Assembly (NCBI RefSeq): GCF_022965805.1
Contig: NC_133109.1
Location: 8,285,869-8,349,868, forward strand
Direction: 5' to 3'
DNA: 64,000 nt
DNA from: Primulina eburnea
Lineage: Eukaryota; Streptophyta; Magnoliopsida; Lamiales; Gesneriaceae
The notes under the pieces were generated by a model, which did not search any database, had not been told where the DNA came from, and saw nothing but the letters and a program-made list of their open reading frames with translations. The translations under genes were made by a program, and so were the position numbers. This document shows positions 32,935 to 46,044 of the stretch, piece by piece; the stretch's first letter is position 1; each line of letters begins with the position of its first letter.

Positions 32935-35075
32935 TCATGTAAATAATTCGGGATAGTTTTGTCGCATATACGCTTCTGTTTCCCAAGTCGCTTCCTCGAT
33001 GCCATGACGACTCCATTGGACTTTCACTAACAGAATAGTCTTCGTCCTGATCTTCTTTTCTTTCCAATCAAGAATTTGTATCGGTTGTTCAATATAGCTC
33101 AAGGTTTGATCAAGCTCAGCTTCGTCAGGCTGAATGACATGAGAAATATCTGGCATATACTTACGCAACATTGACACATGAAAGACATCATATATTCCGG
33201 ATAACGAAGGAGGAAGAGCAAGTCGATAGGCTCGGTCGCCAATCTTTTCAAGAATCTCGTAAGGACCGACGTATCTAGGAGACAGCTTCCCACGCTTACC
33301 AAATCTGACCTCGCCTCTAAATGGGGAAATCTTTAGAAATGCTCGGTCTCCTTGCTCGAATACCAACGGTCTACGTTTGGCATTGGCGTATTTGGCTTGC
33401 CTATCTTGTGCCATCTTCATTCTCTTCTGAACGACTTTCACTTTCTCAGTCATGTCACGAATCATATCTGGCCCAAGTTCTGGTACCTCTGACACGTCAT
33501 CCCAGTACAGCGGAGATCTGCACTTCTTGCCATATAAAGCTTCAAACGGTGCCATCTCAATGCTTGTTTGATAGCTATTATAGTAAGAGAATTCACAAAG
33601 AGGTATAGAATCTTGCCAACTAGTGCCAAAATCTAGCACTACGGCTCTCAACATATCCTCTAAAGTCTGGATAGTCCGCTCTGACTGTCCGTCTGTCTGA
33701 GGATGATAAGCAGTACTCAGGTGTAATGTCGTACCTAAGGCCTGCTGTAAACTGTGCCAGAAGTGTGAAGTGAATCGTGGATCACGATCTGATACGATAG
33801 ACTTCGGCACACCATGTAATCTAACTACCTCTCGGACATATATCTCCGCCATCTGATCATGTCGATACGTCATTTTGTACGGAATAAAGCAAGCTGATTT
33901 GGTCAATCTGTCAATAATGACCCAAATCGCATAACAGCCTCTAGATGATCGAGGTAACTTCGTCATGAAATCCATGGAAATGTGATCCCATTTCCATTCT
34001 GGAATGGCTAAACTCTGAAGTAAACCTCCGGGCTTTTTCCTCTCGGCTTTCACCTGTTGGCAACTCAAGCACTTAGACACAAATTCTGCGATATCTGACT
34101 TCATTTGCTTCCACCAGAAATGTGTCTTCAAGTCGTTGTACATCTTTCGGCCACCAGGGTGAATGCTAAACCGACTACAGTGCGCCTCTAACATGATCTG
34201 TTGTTTCAAATCTGAAACATCTGGTACTTCAAGACGGTTATTCACATACAATACATGATCACGTACCTGGTATTCTGATAAATGCTCTGATCTGACCATC
34301 TGAATTGATCTCTGCACATTCTGATCCCTTCTTTGTGCTTCTTTAATCCTCCAAATCAAATCAGGTTCAACATGAATAGAAGCAAGTCGTAGTGGCCTAC
34401 TTTCTGTATCAAATTCTAATCCAGACAAACAACAATTTTCAACTAACTTTGTAACACCTATCGTCGACAAGGATAAGGAACAGACATTTCGACTCAAGGC
34501 GTCCGCTGCTGCATTTGACTTCCCTGGATAGTATTTGATCTCGCAATCAAAGTCTTTCAGTAGATCAATCCATCTACGCTGCCGCATATTTAGTTCTGAT
34601 TGAGAAAATAGATACTTCAGGCTTTTATGATCGGAGTAAATCTCAAATTTCTCGCCGTAGAGATAGTGACGCCAGATCTTTAATGCAAATAGGATAGCCG
34701 CCAATTCAAGATCGTGAATGGGGTATCGAACTTCATGTGGCTTCAATTGTCTTGAGGCGTATGCGACCACATGACCTCGCTGCATAAGAACACATCCCAA
34801 ACCTCTGTGAGAGGCATCACAATATACAACGAAATTACCCGTACCTGAAGGTATCGTCAGTACTGGAGCACTAGTCAACTTCTTCTTCAATTCCACGAAG
34901 CTAGACTCACAATCCTCAGACCATATAAATGGCGCATTCTTTTGTGTCAACTGGGTGATTGGCTTTGCAATACTGGAGAAATCTTTAATAAATCGTCTAT
35001 AATATCCTGCCATACCCATGAAACTGCGTATTTCTGGCACAGAAGTCGGTCTTGGCCAGCTGATCACAGCTTCCA
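32935..35075 (-). pseudogene. E pol, C-terminal part: end of reverse transcriptase, RNase H, integrase, chromodomain
   Basis: An open stretch of about 713 codons but only the 3' part of the gene. Seen: the reverse transcriptase connection ([12 protein letters not shown]), RNase H with YCDASHRG and SDHKSLKYL, integrase HHCC finger ([10 protein letters not shown] ... CLSCQQVK), D-D-E residues in DFMTK, SDRDPRF and QSERTIQ, GPYEIL, and a chromodomain ending [18 protein letters not shown]. The segment itself is undamaged; it is cut off from the rest by G, inserted between ttcca copies at 35071-35075 and 42862-42866. The ATG at its start is internal to the original protein. Confidence 0.9.
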
Positions 35076-36664
35076 TGTGACACCCTGACCTCTTTTTAAA
35101 ATAAATACGCAGCGGAAATAAAATTTTCTTTCTCTTTTAAAAATATACGGAAGGAGTTTCAGAATACATTTCTTTAAATATCTTTACAAAATAAATACAT
35201 GATCATTTAAATGACATAACAAAAACAAAACATCATTCCTATGATCATGCCAAAATCATCCTTCCAACGGTGTATGCATCTGACCCCCGATCTACAGTCA
35301 ACGTCCCGGAGCACCACTCTGATCTGCATCACATGAAAATAACTGGAATGAGAATAAATCTCAGCAAGTGGAACTCTTATATAACAATGAACAATAACTC
35401 TGTAAAACATCTCTTTGAAATCATAAATACCATCAACTCTGAACTGTAAACTCTGAATATCAATAACATAGCAATAGCATAAAAATATGATGGTATTTCT
35501 CTTTTGCTCTGGGGATTGATATCAATAGTATCTCTGCTCTGGGGTGCTCGTATCCCAAATCGATATAAACCGATAACTCTGAGGGATATAAGCCTATAGG
35601 CGATGATCATCTAATATTGCATGCAATCTCTGACTATGTATTTATCAATCCGAAAACATTTAAACTCTTCTCTGGTTTTAACAATCACTTTGAACTCTAT
35701 ATATCTCTTTGTATTCCCTTTAATCAATAATGAGACATACAATGCCTCCAATACATATAACAATACATACTATGGATCAAATGAAAGGGAATAACACAAT
35801 AAACTCTTTGAAACACATACATATATAATCATGTGAGCAAAAAGGAATGAAATTCCACTTACAAACCACAACAAACACCTCAACTTAGCTCTTGATCACC
35901 ACCTACAACAAATAATCCACAAATAACACCAATATCAACTAAATATCCAAGATTACAAGCTAAATAATCCATAAATCCACATAAACAACCAACCTAAACA
36001 ACTCTTAATTTACAACCTTAACAGAATCGCACCAAAAGCTTACCCAAGCTTCCTAGCACCAAGGAGAACGTCGAACTCAAGTCGAAATTCCAAACAAACG
36101 CCTGAATCGAAGATAGGAAAGGAAAGAAATGACTGAAAACCCTTGAAATGGAGAGAAAAGTCGAGAATGGAGGAGAAAAGAAAGGGAAAGTATGGCCAAC
36201 CACTCCAAAAAGTAGCTTAAAAACTCGCCCATACCTTCACCGCGGGTGCGCTCCTCTAAGCACCGCAGGGTGCGCAATGGTTACGGCATTCTCAAAAATT
36301 CTGGAACACGAACAGCGCGGGTGCGGCGACGCAAGCAGCGCGGGTGCGGTCTCTACCGCAGGGGCGGTCTCTACATCACCGCGGGTGCGGTGTGCTCACG
36401 GCATTCCAACTCCAAAACAGCACAGTACACCGCGGGGGCACTCCAGTTAAGAGCGCGGGTGCACTCTAGTCACGGCAAAGCACTATTCCCATGCAACTAA
36501 AATCGATCCGAAACTCTGAAACGAACAACCAACATCAACTAACACCTCAAGACAATAAAACTAACAATACTATAGCCCAAAAATACAACTCTGAACATCT
36601 AATCAAATATCCCAAATAACAAACGAAACTTAAATCGTACCGTACACCGGGCTCGGCTATTACA
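35076..36664 (-). repeat. 3' LTR of G
   Basis: 1589 bp. The GGGT-centred array is at 36239-36465, with AGCGC variants that D lacks. Confidence 0.94.
36239..36465 (-). repeat. Inverted-repeat array in U3 of G
   Basis: Eight units, including AGCGCGGGTGCGG forms; a copy is at about 42437-42662. The pair and CGGC spacing match B and D. Confidence 0.8.
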
Positions 36665-36665
36665 A

Positions 36666-36678
36666 TCTCCCCCCCCCT
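36666..36678 (-). promoter_or_regulatory. Polypurine tract of G
   Basis: AAGGGGGGGGAGA on the minus strand next to the 3' LTR. Confidence 0.85.
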
Positions 36679-36706
36679 TAAGGGAATTTCGTCCGCGAAA
36701 TTGACG

Positions 36707-39700
36707 TCACGGCACGAACAACTCAGGATACTTCTCTCTTATCTCCTCCTCTGGTTCCCACGTAGCCTCCTCTAACAAATGGTTCCTCCAAAGAACTTTG
36801 ACAATGCCGATCTCTTTGTTCCTCAACACTCTAACTGTGCGATCCAGAATCTGAATCGGAATCTCTTGATACGTCAAATTCGGCGTCAAGTCTAATGGCT
36901 CATGGCGAAGAACATGGGAAGGATCTGCAACATACTTCCTGAGCATCGATACGTGAAAAACATTATGGACTCTGTCAAGATCTGGAGGTAGGGCTAATCT
37001 GTAGGCTCGATCGCCAACTCTGTCCAATATCTCAAATGGACCAATAAATCTAGGACTCAACTTGCCCTTCTTGCCAAATCGCATCACACCCTTGAGAGGT
37101 GCTATCTTCAGAAATACGTGATCGCCAACCTCGAACTGCAAAGGCCTACGACGAACATCTGCATAGCTTATCTGTCTGGACTGGGCAGTCTTCATTCTTT
37201 CTCTGATAACAGCAACAACATCGGCAGTCTGCTGGACCAACTCTGGTCCCAACATCTTCCTCTCACCAACCTCGTCCCAATACAAGGGAGACCTGCACTT
37301 CCTGCCATAAAGTGCCTCATACGGTGCCATGCCAATCGTCGCCTGGTAGCTATTATTATAAGTGAACTCAACCAAAGGCAACAAAGAATCCCAGCTACCT
37401 GGAAAGTCTATAGTACAAGCTCTGAGCATATCCTCAAGAATCTGAATGACTCTCTCTGACTGACCATCGCTCTGAGGATGATAGGCTGTACTGAACGCTA
37501 ACCGCGAACCCATAGCTCTGTGCAAACTCTTCCAAAACTCTGAAGTAAATCTAGGGTCACGATCAGACACGATCGACACAGGGACACCATGAAGTCTGAC
37601 AATCTCTGCTATGTAGTCCTTGGCATACTGGTTCATCGAATACGTCGTCTTGACTGGAAGAAAGTGCGCTGACTTAGTCAATCGATCAACGATAACCCAA
37701 ATAGAATTGAAACCTCTCCGCACTCTGGGAAGACCAGTCACGAAATCCATCGTAATATGCTCCCACTTCCACTGAGGAATCGGCAATGACAACAATGTCC
37801 CAGCAGGTCTCTGGTGCTCAATCTTCACCTGCTGACAAGTAAGGCACTGAGAAATGAACACGGCAACATCCTTCTTCATACCTGGCCACCAGTAGAGTCG
37901 ACGAAGATCCTGATACATCTTTGTACTGCTTGGATGAATCGAATACAGCGCGGTATGAGCCTCTGTCAGAATATCTCTACGAATATCATCGCCAACAGGA
38001 ACACAAATACGACCTCTGAAAGTCACCAAACCATCACCATTCAAGGCGAACTCTAAATTACCTCTAATCTCTGCTCTATCTCTCAACTCTGTCAACTGAA
38101 CATCAGTCGACTGCTCTCTACGAATCCTGTCCGTCAATGAAGATCGAATAACCAACGCTGAAAGACGAGCAATGGTGCCTGGAATCACCAGACCAATCTC
38201 CTCTCTCTGCAAATCCATCAGCAACGGTCTCTGAATCAAAGAACTCAATGAAACACTCGACTTGCGGCTTAAAGCATCAGCCACAACATTCGCCTTCCCT
38301 GGGTGATAACTGATAGTCACATCGTAATCTTTGACCAGCTCTAACCACCTCCTCTGCCGCATATTGAGCTCTCTCTGAGAAAACAGATACTTCAAACTCT
38401 TGTGGTCTGTGAAAATCTCACACTTTTCGCCATACAAGTAGTGTCTCCAAATCTTCAGGGCGAAAACCACAGCTGCCAACTCTAAATCATGCGTCGGATA
38501 ATTCTTCTCGTAATCCTTCAACTGGCGAGAAGCATAAGCAATGACCTTACCTCGCTGCATCAACACTGCACCGAGACCCTTCTTCGACGCATCGGTAAAG
38601 ACCACAAAATCCTCTGAACCACTGGGCAATGCGAGAATAGGAGCTGACGTCAATCTATCCTTCAACTCCTGAAATGCACTCTGGCAATCTATAGACCACT
38701 CGAACTTCACAGTCTTCCTTGTCAGATTGGACAATGGCAGGGCAATCTTGGAAAAATCCGAAATGAAACGACGATAATAACCCGCCAAACCAAGGAAACT
38801 GCGTACCTCTGAAACAGTCGTAGGAATAGGCCACTTCTGAATCGCCTCTATCTTCATCGGATCAACAGCAATGCCATCCCTCGAAACGACATGGCCTAGG
38901 AAAGAAATCTGATCCAACCAAAACTCACACTTCTTCAACTTAGCAAACAACCTCCGCTCTCTCAGCAACTGGAGAACAACTCTGAGATGCTCTGAATGAA
39001 GCTCTCTGGTCTTGGAATAGATCAAGATATCGTCGATGAAGACAATGACAAAGCTATCCAAATACGGCTTGAACACACGGTTCATCAGGTCCATGAAAAC
39101 AGAAGGGGCATTGGTCAAACCAAAAGACATCACGAGAAACTCATAGTGACCATACCTGGTCCGGAAAGCCGTCTTAGGGATATCAGACTCCCTAACCTTC
39201 AACTGATAGTAACCAGACCGAAGATCAATCTTCGAGAAAACAGTGGCACCCTAGAGTTGGTCAAATAGATCGTCAATCCGTGGCAACGGATACTTGTTCT
39301 TGATCGTCACTTTGTTGAGCTCTCTGTAATCGATACACAGACGCAAAGACCCGTCCTTCTTCTTAACAAATAGAACCGGAGCTCCCCAAGGCGAAGAACT
39401 CGGACGAATGAAACCCTTATCTAGAAGATCCTGCAACTGCGTCTTCAACTCTTTCATCTCGGTAGGAGCCATCCTATACGGAGCCTTAGAAATAGGAACC
39501 GTACCTGGAGCAAGATCAATAACAAACTCTACATCTCTATCCGGCGGCAAACCCGGAACATCATCCTCAAACACATCAGCAAACTCCCTCACCACATCAA
39601 AATCATCAATATTCAACTTAATCAGTCTATCCACATCCACAACAGATGCCAGAAAAACATCACAACCTCTACACAATAGTCTCTCAGCATCAAGACACAA

Positions 39701-41137
39701 AATAAAAGGAAGGACCAGCGAAGTACCTGAGCTGGCGAGAACTCCTCCCTGGCTATCATCTGCAAAAGTCACCGTCTTAGCAACGCAATCAATAACAGCA
39801 CGATAGGTCGACAGCCAATCCATGCCAAGAATAACATCAAAGGCAACCATCGGGATCACAATCAAATCAGCAAAGACCTCTCGATCAACAAAACGAACGG
39901 GGCAAGCATACACTATGGAAGTCGGGCACAAAACATCTCCCGAAGGCAAAACAACACTAAGCTGAAGGGGAATAACAGAAGGAACTATACCCAAAGATCT
40001 CAAAAACAATTCAGACATAAAAGAATGAGTAGCACCAGTATCAATCAAAGTAGTAGCTACTCTGCCTGAAATTAAAATGGAACTAGAGATTACAGAAGAA
40101 TTACGATTAATACCTTCCTTAGTCATCGAAAAGATACGACCCTGCACCTTCTCCTGGCTAGCTCCCTTAGGACAATCTCTGGAAATATGGCCTGGCATGC
40201 CACAACGATAACAAGAACGAGTGCCAAATCTACACTCTCCACGATGAGGTCTGCCACACTTGGGACACAAAGATCTCTCAGAATCAGACGGAGCAACTGG
40301 AACTGACGGTGGCCTAGGACTCTGATCCACCTTGCCCTTCCCCTTGAATCGATCTCTGCCACGCTGACCTGAACTCTGGCCTCTTTGAACACTAGCCTGG
40401 TGCCTCGCCTGTCTCTCCCTGGCGATATCCTTCTCGTCCTGCTCTGCTAGCAACGCCTTGGACACAATCTCCTTGAAAGTCACAGCCTTGGACATATTGA
40501 TATCACGCCTGATCTCCGCTCTAAGGCCTCGAATGAAGTGAGCGCCTTTATCTTTATCACTAGTAGCAATGTACGGAGCAAAAAGGCAACCCTCCTCGAA
40601 CATGAGAATATACTCCTCCACATTCAAGCTCCCCTGACGAAGCTCCAAGAACTCTGTAACCTTCCTCGCTCGCAGTGCATCAGGAAAGTACTTGTCGTAG
40701 AACAGCTCAGTAAACTCAGACCACTTCAAAGTCGAGACATCAATGCCAACCTTGGTCGCATTCCACCACAAACGTGCAGCTTTAACCAGCATAAAAACAG
40801 CACAACTGATACGATCTCTGTCCTCATAGTGGAGATGATCAAAAATCGCCTCCAAAGCCTTGACCCACTCTACTGCAGCTAAAGGATCGGAGCTGCCTGG
40901 AAACTCGGGTGGATCCATCCTCTTAAACGCAGAAAAGATAGCATCAGAACCAACTGCTACTGGAGCAACCTGCCCCCTACCTTGGCCTCTGCCCTGGCCT
41001 GCTCCTTGCAGTCTAAGCAACTGCTGGATCTGCTCACTGTGAACCTTAGCCTGCTCCTTCAGTAACTTGCCGAACTCGTCGACAACTCTCGAGGACGAAC
41101 TATCCTCCCCCTCTGACGCCTTACGCTTAGGAGGCAT
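36707..41137 (-). pseudogene. gag-pol: Gag-Pol of G with an amber stop in reverse transcriptase
   Basis: The frame is collinear with D from MPPKRK (start at 41137; an upstream in-frame Met at 41182 is in the leader) to YPELFVP. The only lesion I find is the codon at 39251-39253, which reads TAG where D has CAG (Gln), within the reverse transcriptase just before [15 protein letters not shown]. The 628 or so residues before it keep Gag, both knuckles and protease, so a Gag-protease product could still be made. After it, 36707-39202 is open and keeps FIDDILIYS, RNase H, integrase and chromodomain. The change is C to T in a CAG, a plant CHG methylation context. Confidence 0.93.
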
Positions 41138-41256
41138 CCTATACTCTACAATGCTCACAAGACACCAATCAATACATAACAATAGATAGATGCAAAGAAA
41201 ACATACCCGGACAGTTGAAAGTAGACGAAGTCATATGCATTGGTCCGAAGAACACC

Positions 41257-41268
41257 GCTCTGATACCA
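41257..41268 (-). promoter_or_regulatory. Primer-binding site of G
   Basis: TGGTATCAGAGC on the minus strand, 5 nt from the 5' LTR. Confidence 0.9.
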
Positions 41269-41273
41269 CTAAA

Positions 41274-42861
41274 TGTGACACCCTGACCTCTTTTTAAAAT
41301 AAATACGCAGCGGAAATAAAATTTTCTTTCTCTTTTAAAAATATACGGAAGGAGTTTCAAAATACATTTCTTTAAATATCTTTACAAAATAAATACATGA
41401 TCATTTAAATGACATAACAAAAACAAAACATCATTCCTATGATCATGCCAAAATCATCCTTCCAACGGTGTATGCATATGACCCCCGATCTACAGTCAAC
41501 GTCCCGGAGCACCACTCTGATCTGCATCACATGAAAATAACTGGAATGAGAATAAATCTCAGCAAGTGGAACTCTTATATAACAATGAACAATAACTCTG
41601 TAAAACATCTCTTTGAAATCATAAATACCATCAACTCTGAACTGTAAACTCTGAATATCAATAACATAGCAATAGCATAAAAATATGATGGTATTTCTCT
41701 TTTGCTCTGGGGATTGATATCAATAGTATCTCTGCTCTGGGGTGCTCGTATCCCAAATCGATATAAACCGATAACTCTGAGGGATATAAGCCTATAGGCG
41801 ATGATCATCTAATATTGCATGCAATCTCTGACTATGTATTTATCAATCCGAAAACATTTAAACTCTTCTCTGGTTTTAACAATCACTTTGAACTCTATAT
41901 ATCTCTTTGTATTCCCTTTAATCAATAATGAGACATACAATGCCTCCAATACATATAACAATACATACTATGGATCAAATGAAAGGGAATAACACAATAA
42001 ACTCTTTGAAACACATACATATATAATCATGTGAGCAAAAAGGAATGAAATTCCACTTACAAACCACAACAAACACCTCAACTTAGCTCTTGATCACCAC
42101 CTACAACAAATAATCCACAAATAACACCAATATCAACTAAATATCCAAGATTACAAGCTAAATAATCCATAAATCCACATAAACAACCAACCTAAACAAC
42201 TCTTAATTTACAACCTTAACAGAATCTCACCAAAAGCTTACCCAAGCTTCCTAGCACCAAGGAGAACGTCGAACTCAAGTCGAAATTCCAAACAAACGCC
42301 TGAATCGAAGATAGGAAAGGAAAGAAATGACTGAAAACCCTTGAAATGGAGAGAAAAGTCGAGAATGGAGGAGAAAAGAAAGGGAAAGTATGGCCAACCA
42401 CTCCAAAAAGTAGCTTAAAAACTCGCCCATACCTTCACCGCGGGTGCGCTCCTCTAAGCACCGCGGGTGCGCAATGGTTACGGCATTCTCAAAAATTCTG
42501 GAACACGAACAGCGCGGGTGCGGCGACGCAAGCAGCGCGGGTGCGGTCTCTACCGCAGGGGCGGTCTCTACATCACCGCGGGTGCGGTGTGCTCACGGCA
42601 TTCCAACTCCAAAACAGCACAGTACACCGCGGGGGCACTCCAGTTAAGAGCGCGGGTGCACTCTAGTCACGACAAAGCACTATTCCCATGCAACTAAAAT
42701 CGATCCGAAACTCTGAAACGAACAACCAACATCAACTAACACCTCAAGACAATAAAACTAACAATACTATAGCCCAAAAATACAACTCTGAACATCTAAT
42801 CAAATATCCCAAATAACAAACGAAACTTAAATCGTACCGTACACCGGGCTCGGCTATTACA
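41274..42861 (-). repeat. 5' LTR of G
   Basis: 1588 bp, about six differences from the 3' LTR, including a one-base change in a GC-rich unit (GCAGGGTG at 36266 versus GCGGGTG here). Confidence 0.94.
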
Positions 42862-43829
42862 TTCCACTTTACTTGGATCTACAGAAATACCATCTCCAGA
42901 TATGATATGTCCCAAAAAGACAACTTGATTCAACCAAAAGTCGCACTTTGACAATTTAGCATACAATATCTCATTCCTCAATGTCTGCAATACAATTCTG
43001 AGATGTTCTGCATGCTCATTTCTGTTCTTTGAATACACCAGAATGTCATCAATGAAAACAATCACAAAATCATCCAAATACCTCTGAAAGATTTGGTTCA
43101 TCAAGCTCATAAATACCGCTGGAGCATTTGTTAAACCAAAAGGCATGACAATGAATTCGTAATGTCCATACCTGGTTCGAAATGTTGTCTTCGGTATGTC
43201 TACATCTCGTACTCTGAGCTGATGATATCCGGATCGCAAATCAATTTTAGAATAAACAGATGATCCTTGTAATTGATCAAATAGATCGTCGATGCGCGAC
43301 AATGGATATTTATTCTTTACTGTCGCTTTGTTCAATTGCCGATAATCTATACACAATCGCATCGATCCGTCTTTCTTTCGCACAAAGAGTACTGGTGCGC
43401 CCCACGGAGATACACTAGGACAGATATACCCTTTGTCTAGTAGATCTTCTAACTGTGCTTTCAGTTCTTTCAGTTCAACAGGCGCCATCCTATACGGAGC
43501 TCGGGATATAGGAACAGTACCTGGCATAAGATCTATGCTAAAATCTACCTCTCGAGCTGGAGGTAATCCTGGGATTTCATCTGGGAATATATCTACAAAC
43601 TCCCGTACTACTGGCAAATCTGCCAATGCCGGGCTCGATTTCTATACATCTACAGCATACTCAAGGAACCCATCTGCTCCTCTCTGTAACAATCTATTCA
43701 TAGTCAACGCCGAAATCAAGGGAATCATAGATCTGGAACCCTTTCCGTAGAATTTCCACTCTTCTGCCGTTTCTGGTCTGAATCTGACAATATTGTGGAA
43801 ACAATCCACGGTGGCTCTGTACTTAGTTA
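42862..43829 (-). pseudogene. E pol, middle part: protease end and reverse transcriptase
   Basis: Minus-strand coding DNA between the G and F insertions. From 43829: KYRATVDCF after the protease, a linker, then reverse transcriptase with [33 protein letters not shown] and FIDDILVYS, ending at SVDPSKVE where G interrupts. A TAG at 43642-43644 stands where H has CAG (AVDMQKSS in H), so the frame is closed before reverse transcriptase. Catalytic Asp residues are intact. Frames that run on past 42866 into G's LTR are artefacts. Confidence 0.9.
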
Positions 43830-46030
43830 TGAAAGCGGACCGGTTACGGTGGCCGGAAACGCAACGGAAGCACAAAAATCAAATTTTATTATGTAAAATT
43901 TCGGCCACCCCATGAAAAATCTTGTGTAATATTTACAAAAATCAAACCATACAAAGGATGTTAAAGAAATGTACCTATCAACTTTAAAAAGTTGATTGTG
44001 GCTCCAACTTTGTTGACTAGCAACAAAGCTCTTGAATGGATGAAGATCTTCAAGCCTCCTCCTTACTCCAAAATTAAGCCCACCACCAACTAGGTAAATC
44101 CCCTCACAATTTGCACTAGAAAAATGTGAGGATTTATCAAAGAGAAGTGTGTGTTCTTAAACAATTCAAGAACACAAAGAAGAGAGAAAAATGGGAGAGA
44201 ATTTTAGAGCATGTTTCGGCCATCTCATGGTTGAGGGAAGGGAGAATGAGTTCAATTCCTTGTCTTGGTGTTGCAAAAAGCAAAAGTGAAAAGTAGCATG
44301 CCTTGCATTATTTTATTAAAAAGTAATCTCCAACCCTTCACCTCCCATGCATGCATATTATATAGTTTTTAATCAAATTAAAAACTTTGGACTAAATTTA
44401 AATATCTCAAACACATTTGAGACTATTTAAACATTACTTGAATTTACTCAAGTCCCACTAGTTTAAATAATTATTTTAATTGAGCTCTACAAGACTCAAT
44501 ATTATTTAATTAATCCAACACTTGAATTAATTTAATTATTTGGGCTCTACTAGGCCCACTAGTGTTTAATTAATTCAACACTTGAATTAATTTATTTAGT
44601 CCATAATAATGTCTATGAAAATCACAATTTTCAATTACATTATTCACTTGGCCAAATTTTAATTTAGAAACACTTCCATAAATCAAAATTTACATTTCTC
44701 TCATAGAAGTCATACTTCTATTTTTCTTTACACTTATAAACACATTTATAAGCCGTTCAACACTTTGAACTATTTTCTCCTTTATAGAAGTCATACTTCT
44801 AATTTTCCTTTACGCTTATAAACTCCTTTATAAGCCGTTCAACACATTGAACTATTTTACTTCTCATCGGGATTTACAAAGCTAGTACTTGTGTGGCCCT
44901 CAATGGTTCATTGATACAACTAGCCGTGGGTTCACATCTCCATGTGATTCGGACTAAACATGTCCTTATTCGAGCATACCCCAATCGCTCCATTCTTACT
45001 TATCAACTCCTTGATAGTAAGAACGTCAGAACTCAAGTCTGATAGTACCCAACCAATCACGTTAAACGCCTAGCAGCATCGCTTACGTGATTCCCTAGGT
45101 ATCACATGATAGTGCCTGCAAGAACCATTCAATTATGGTTAGCGTACAGTACGGTCCCTTCAACTCATATATCCCGATCGATTCGACAACCATTGGTTTA
45201 TCGAGAGTTGTCCAAGAATCGATACTATGTGTCATGTCGTAGTTGCATCGATGGTGTAATCTATGAAACCCCTTTCATAATTACAACCATACTCTGGCCA
45301 GAGATTTCGATCTACATACACATGATAACACATAGGATATCCATACCCGAAGGTAAGCGGTGAATCCCCGACTACAATGCATCGACTCCTATGTGTTTCG
45401 ACAGAACACCCAACCTTGCCACCTGATGACCCCATGAGAGTCGGTAAACAAGTCAAAGTGTAATTCTAGCACATAGAGTCTCAATGTTGTCCCGGGTCAT
45501 AAGGACTAATTCTGTACAACCATAAACCAGGACTTTTCCACTCGATAAGTGAGAACCACTTGGAAAGTCCTTTTATGTTTTCAACGCCTCCTAATTTCTA
45601 GGAATACATGTCCTACCGAGACAGAATTTGTAACTGGAGGGTTGTTCAGTGCACTCTACAAGGAGCACCTATCTGCATGTTCGGACATCACAATGTCCCC
45701 TACCAATGAAACATGGTACTCACATCGCAGATACTAGTCTCTAACTCGAGCGGCCTATATCCTTCTTAGTGGCGGCTGAATCGACTAGGAACCGTTTAGA
45801 ATATACAGTATTACAAATATGAGTTTCATGATACTCATCATATGAGCATCCCATATTCTTTCTACTATTTGTATATTCAAGGGCTTTATCTATGCAGCTA
45901 GCATGGGTATACAGATAAAGATTTGCCAAAATAATAATTTCAAATATTATTAAAATAAAGACTGCTTATACATAGAGTTTCATTGTGAACACTCGGCCAA
46001 CACTTGGCTCGACGGGCACCTACTCTAACA
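43830..46030 (-). repeat. 3' LTR of F (long form)
   Basis: 2201 bp, 59 bp longer than its partner because of extra sequence at about 45577-45635 that is absent from the 5' LTR and from both LTRs of C. Hairpin chain as in C, at about 44347-44850. Confidence 0.93.
45577..45635. other. 59-bp segment present in only one F LTR
   Basis: Lies between TTTTATG and GAGGGTTG, which are adjacent in the three other LTRs of this family. A 2-bp TG repeat flanks it. Insertion or gene conversion from a long-form relative are both possible. Confidence 0.85.
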
Positions 46031-46041
46031 ATCTCCCACTT
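46031..46041 (-). promoter_or_regulatory. Polypurine tract of F
   Basis: AAGTGGGAGAT on the minus strand at the LTR, as in C. Confidence 0.8.
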
Positions 46042-46044
46042 GCA

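Larger units (their letters stand above)
35076..42861 (-). mobile_element. Element G: chromovirus of the B/D family with one nonsense codon
   Basis: A 7.8-kb element with LTRs of 1589 and 1588 bp, about six differences between them, primer site, polypurine tract and a full-length Gag-Pol region interrupted by one amber codon. Target duplication ttcca at 35071-35075 and 42862-42866. It is closest to D, so these two derive from a common recent source. Confidence 0.95.

Noticed and set aside
42796..42861. Extension of the E reverse-transcriptase frame into G's LTR
   Set aside because: The G junction at 42861/42862, with target duplication ttcca, shows this part belongs to G's LTR, so the fused C-terminus is an artefact of insertion.
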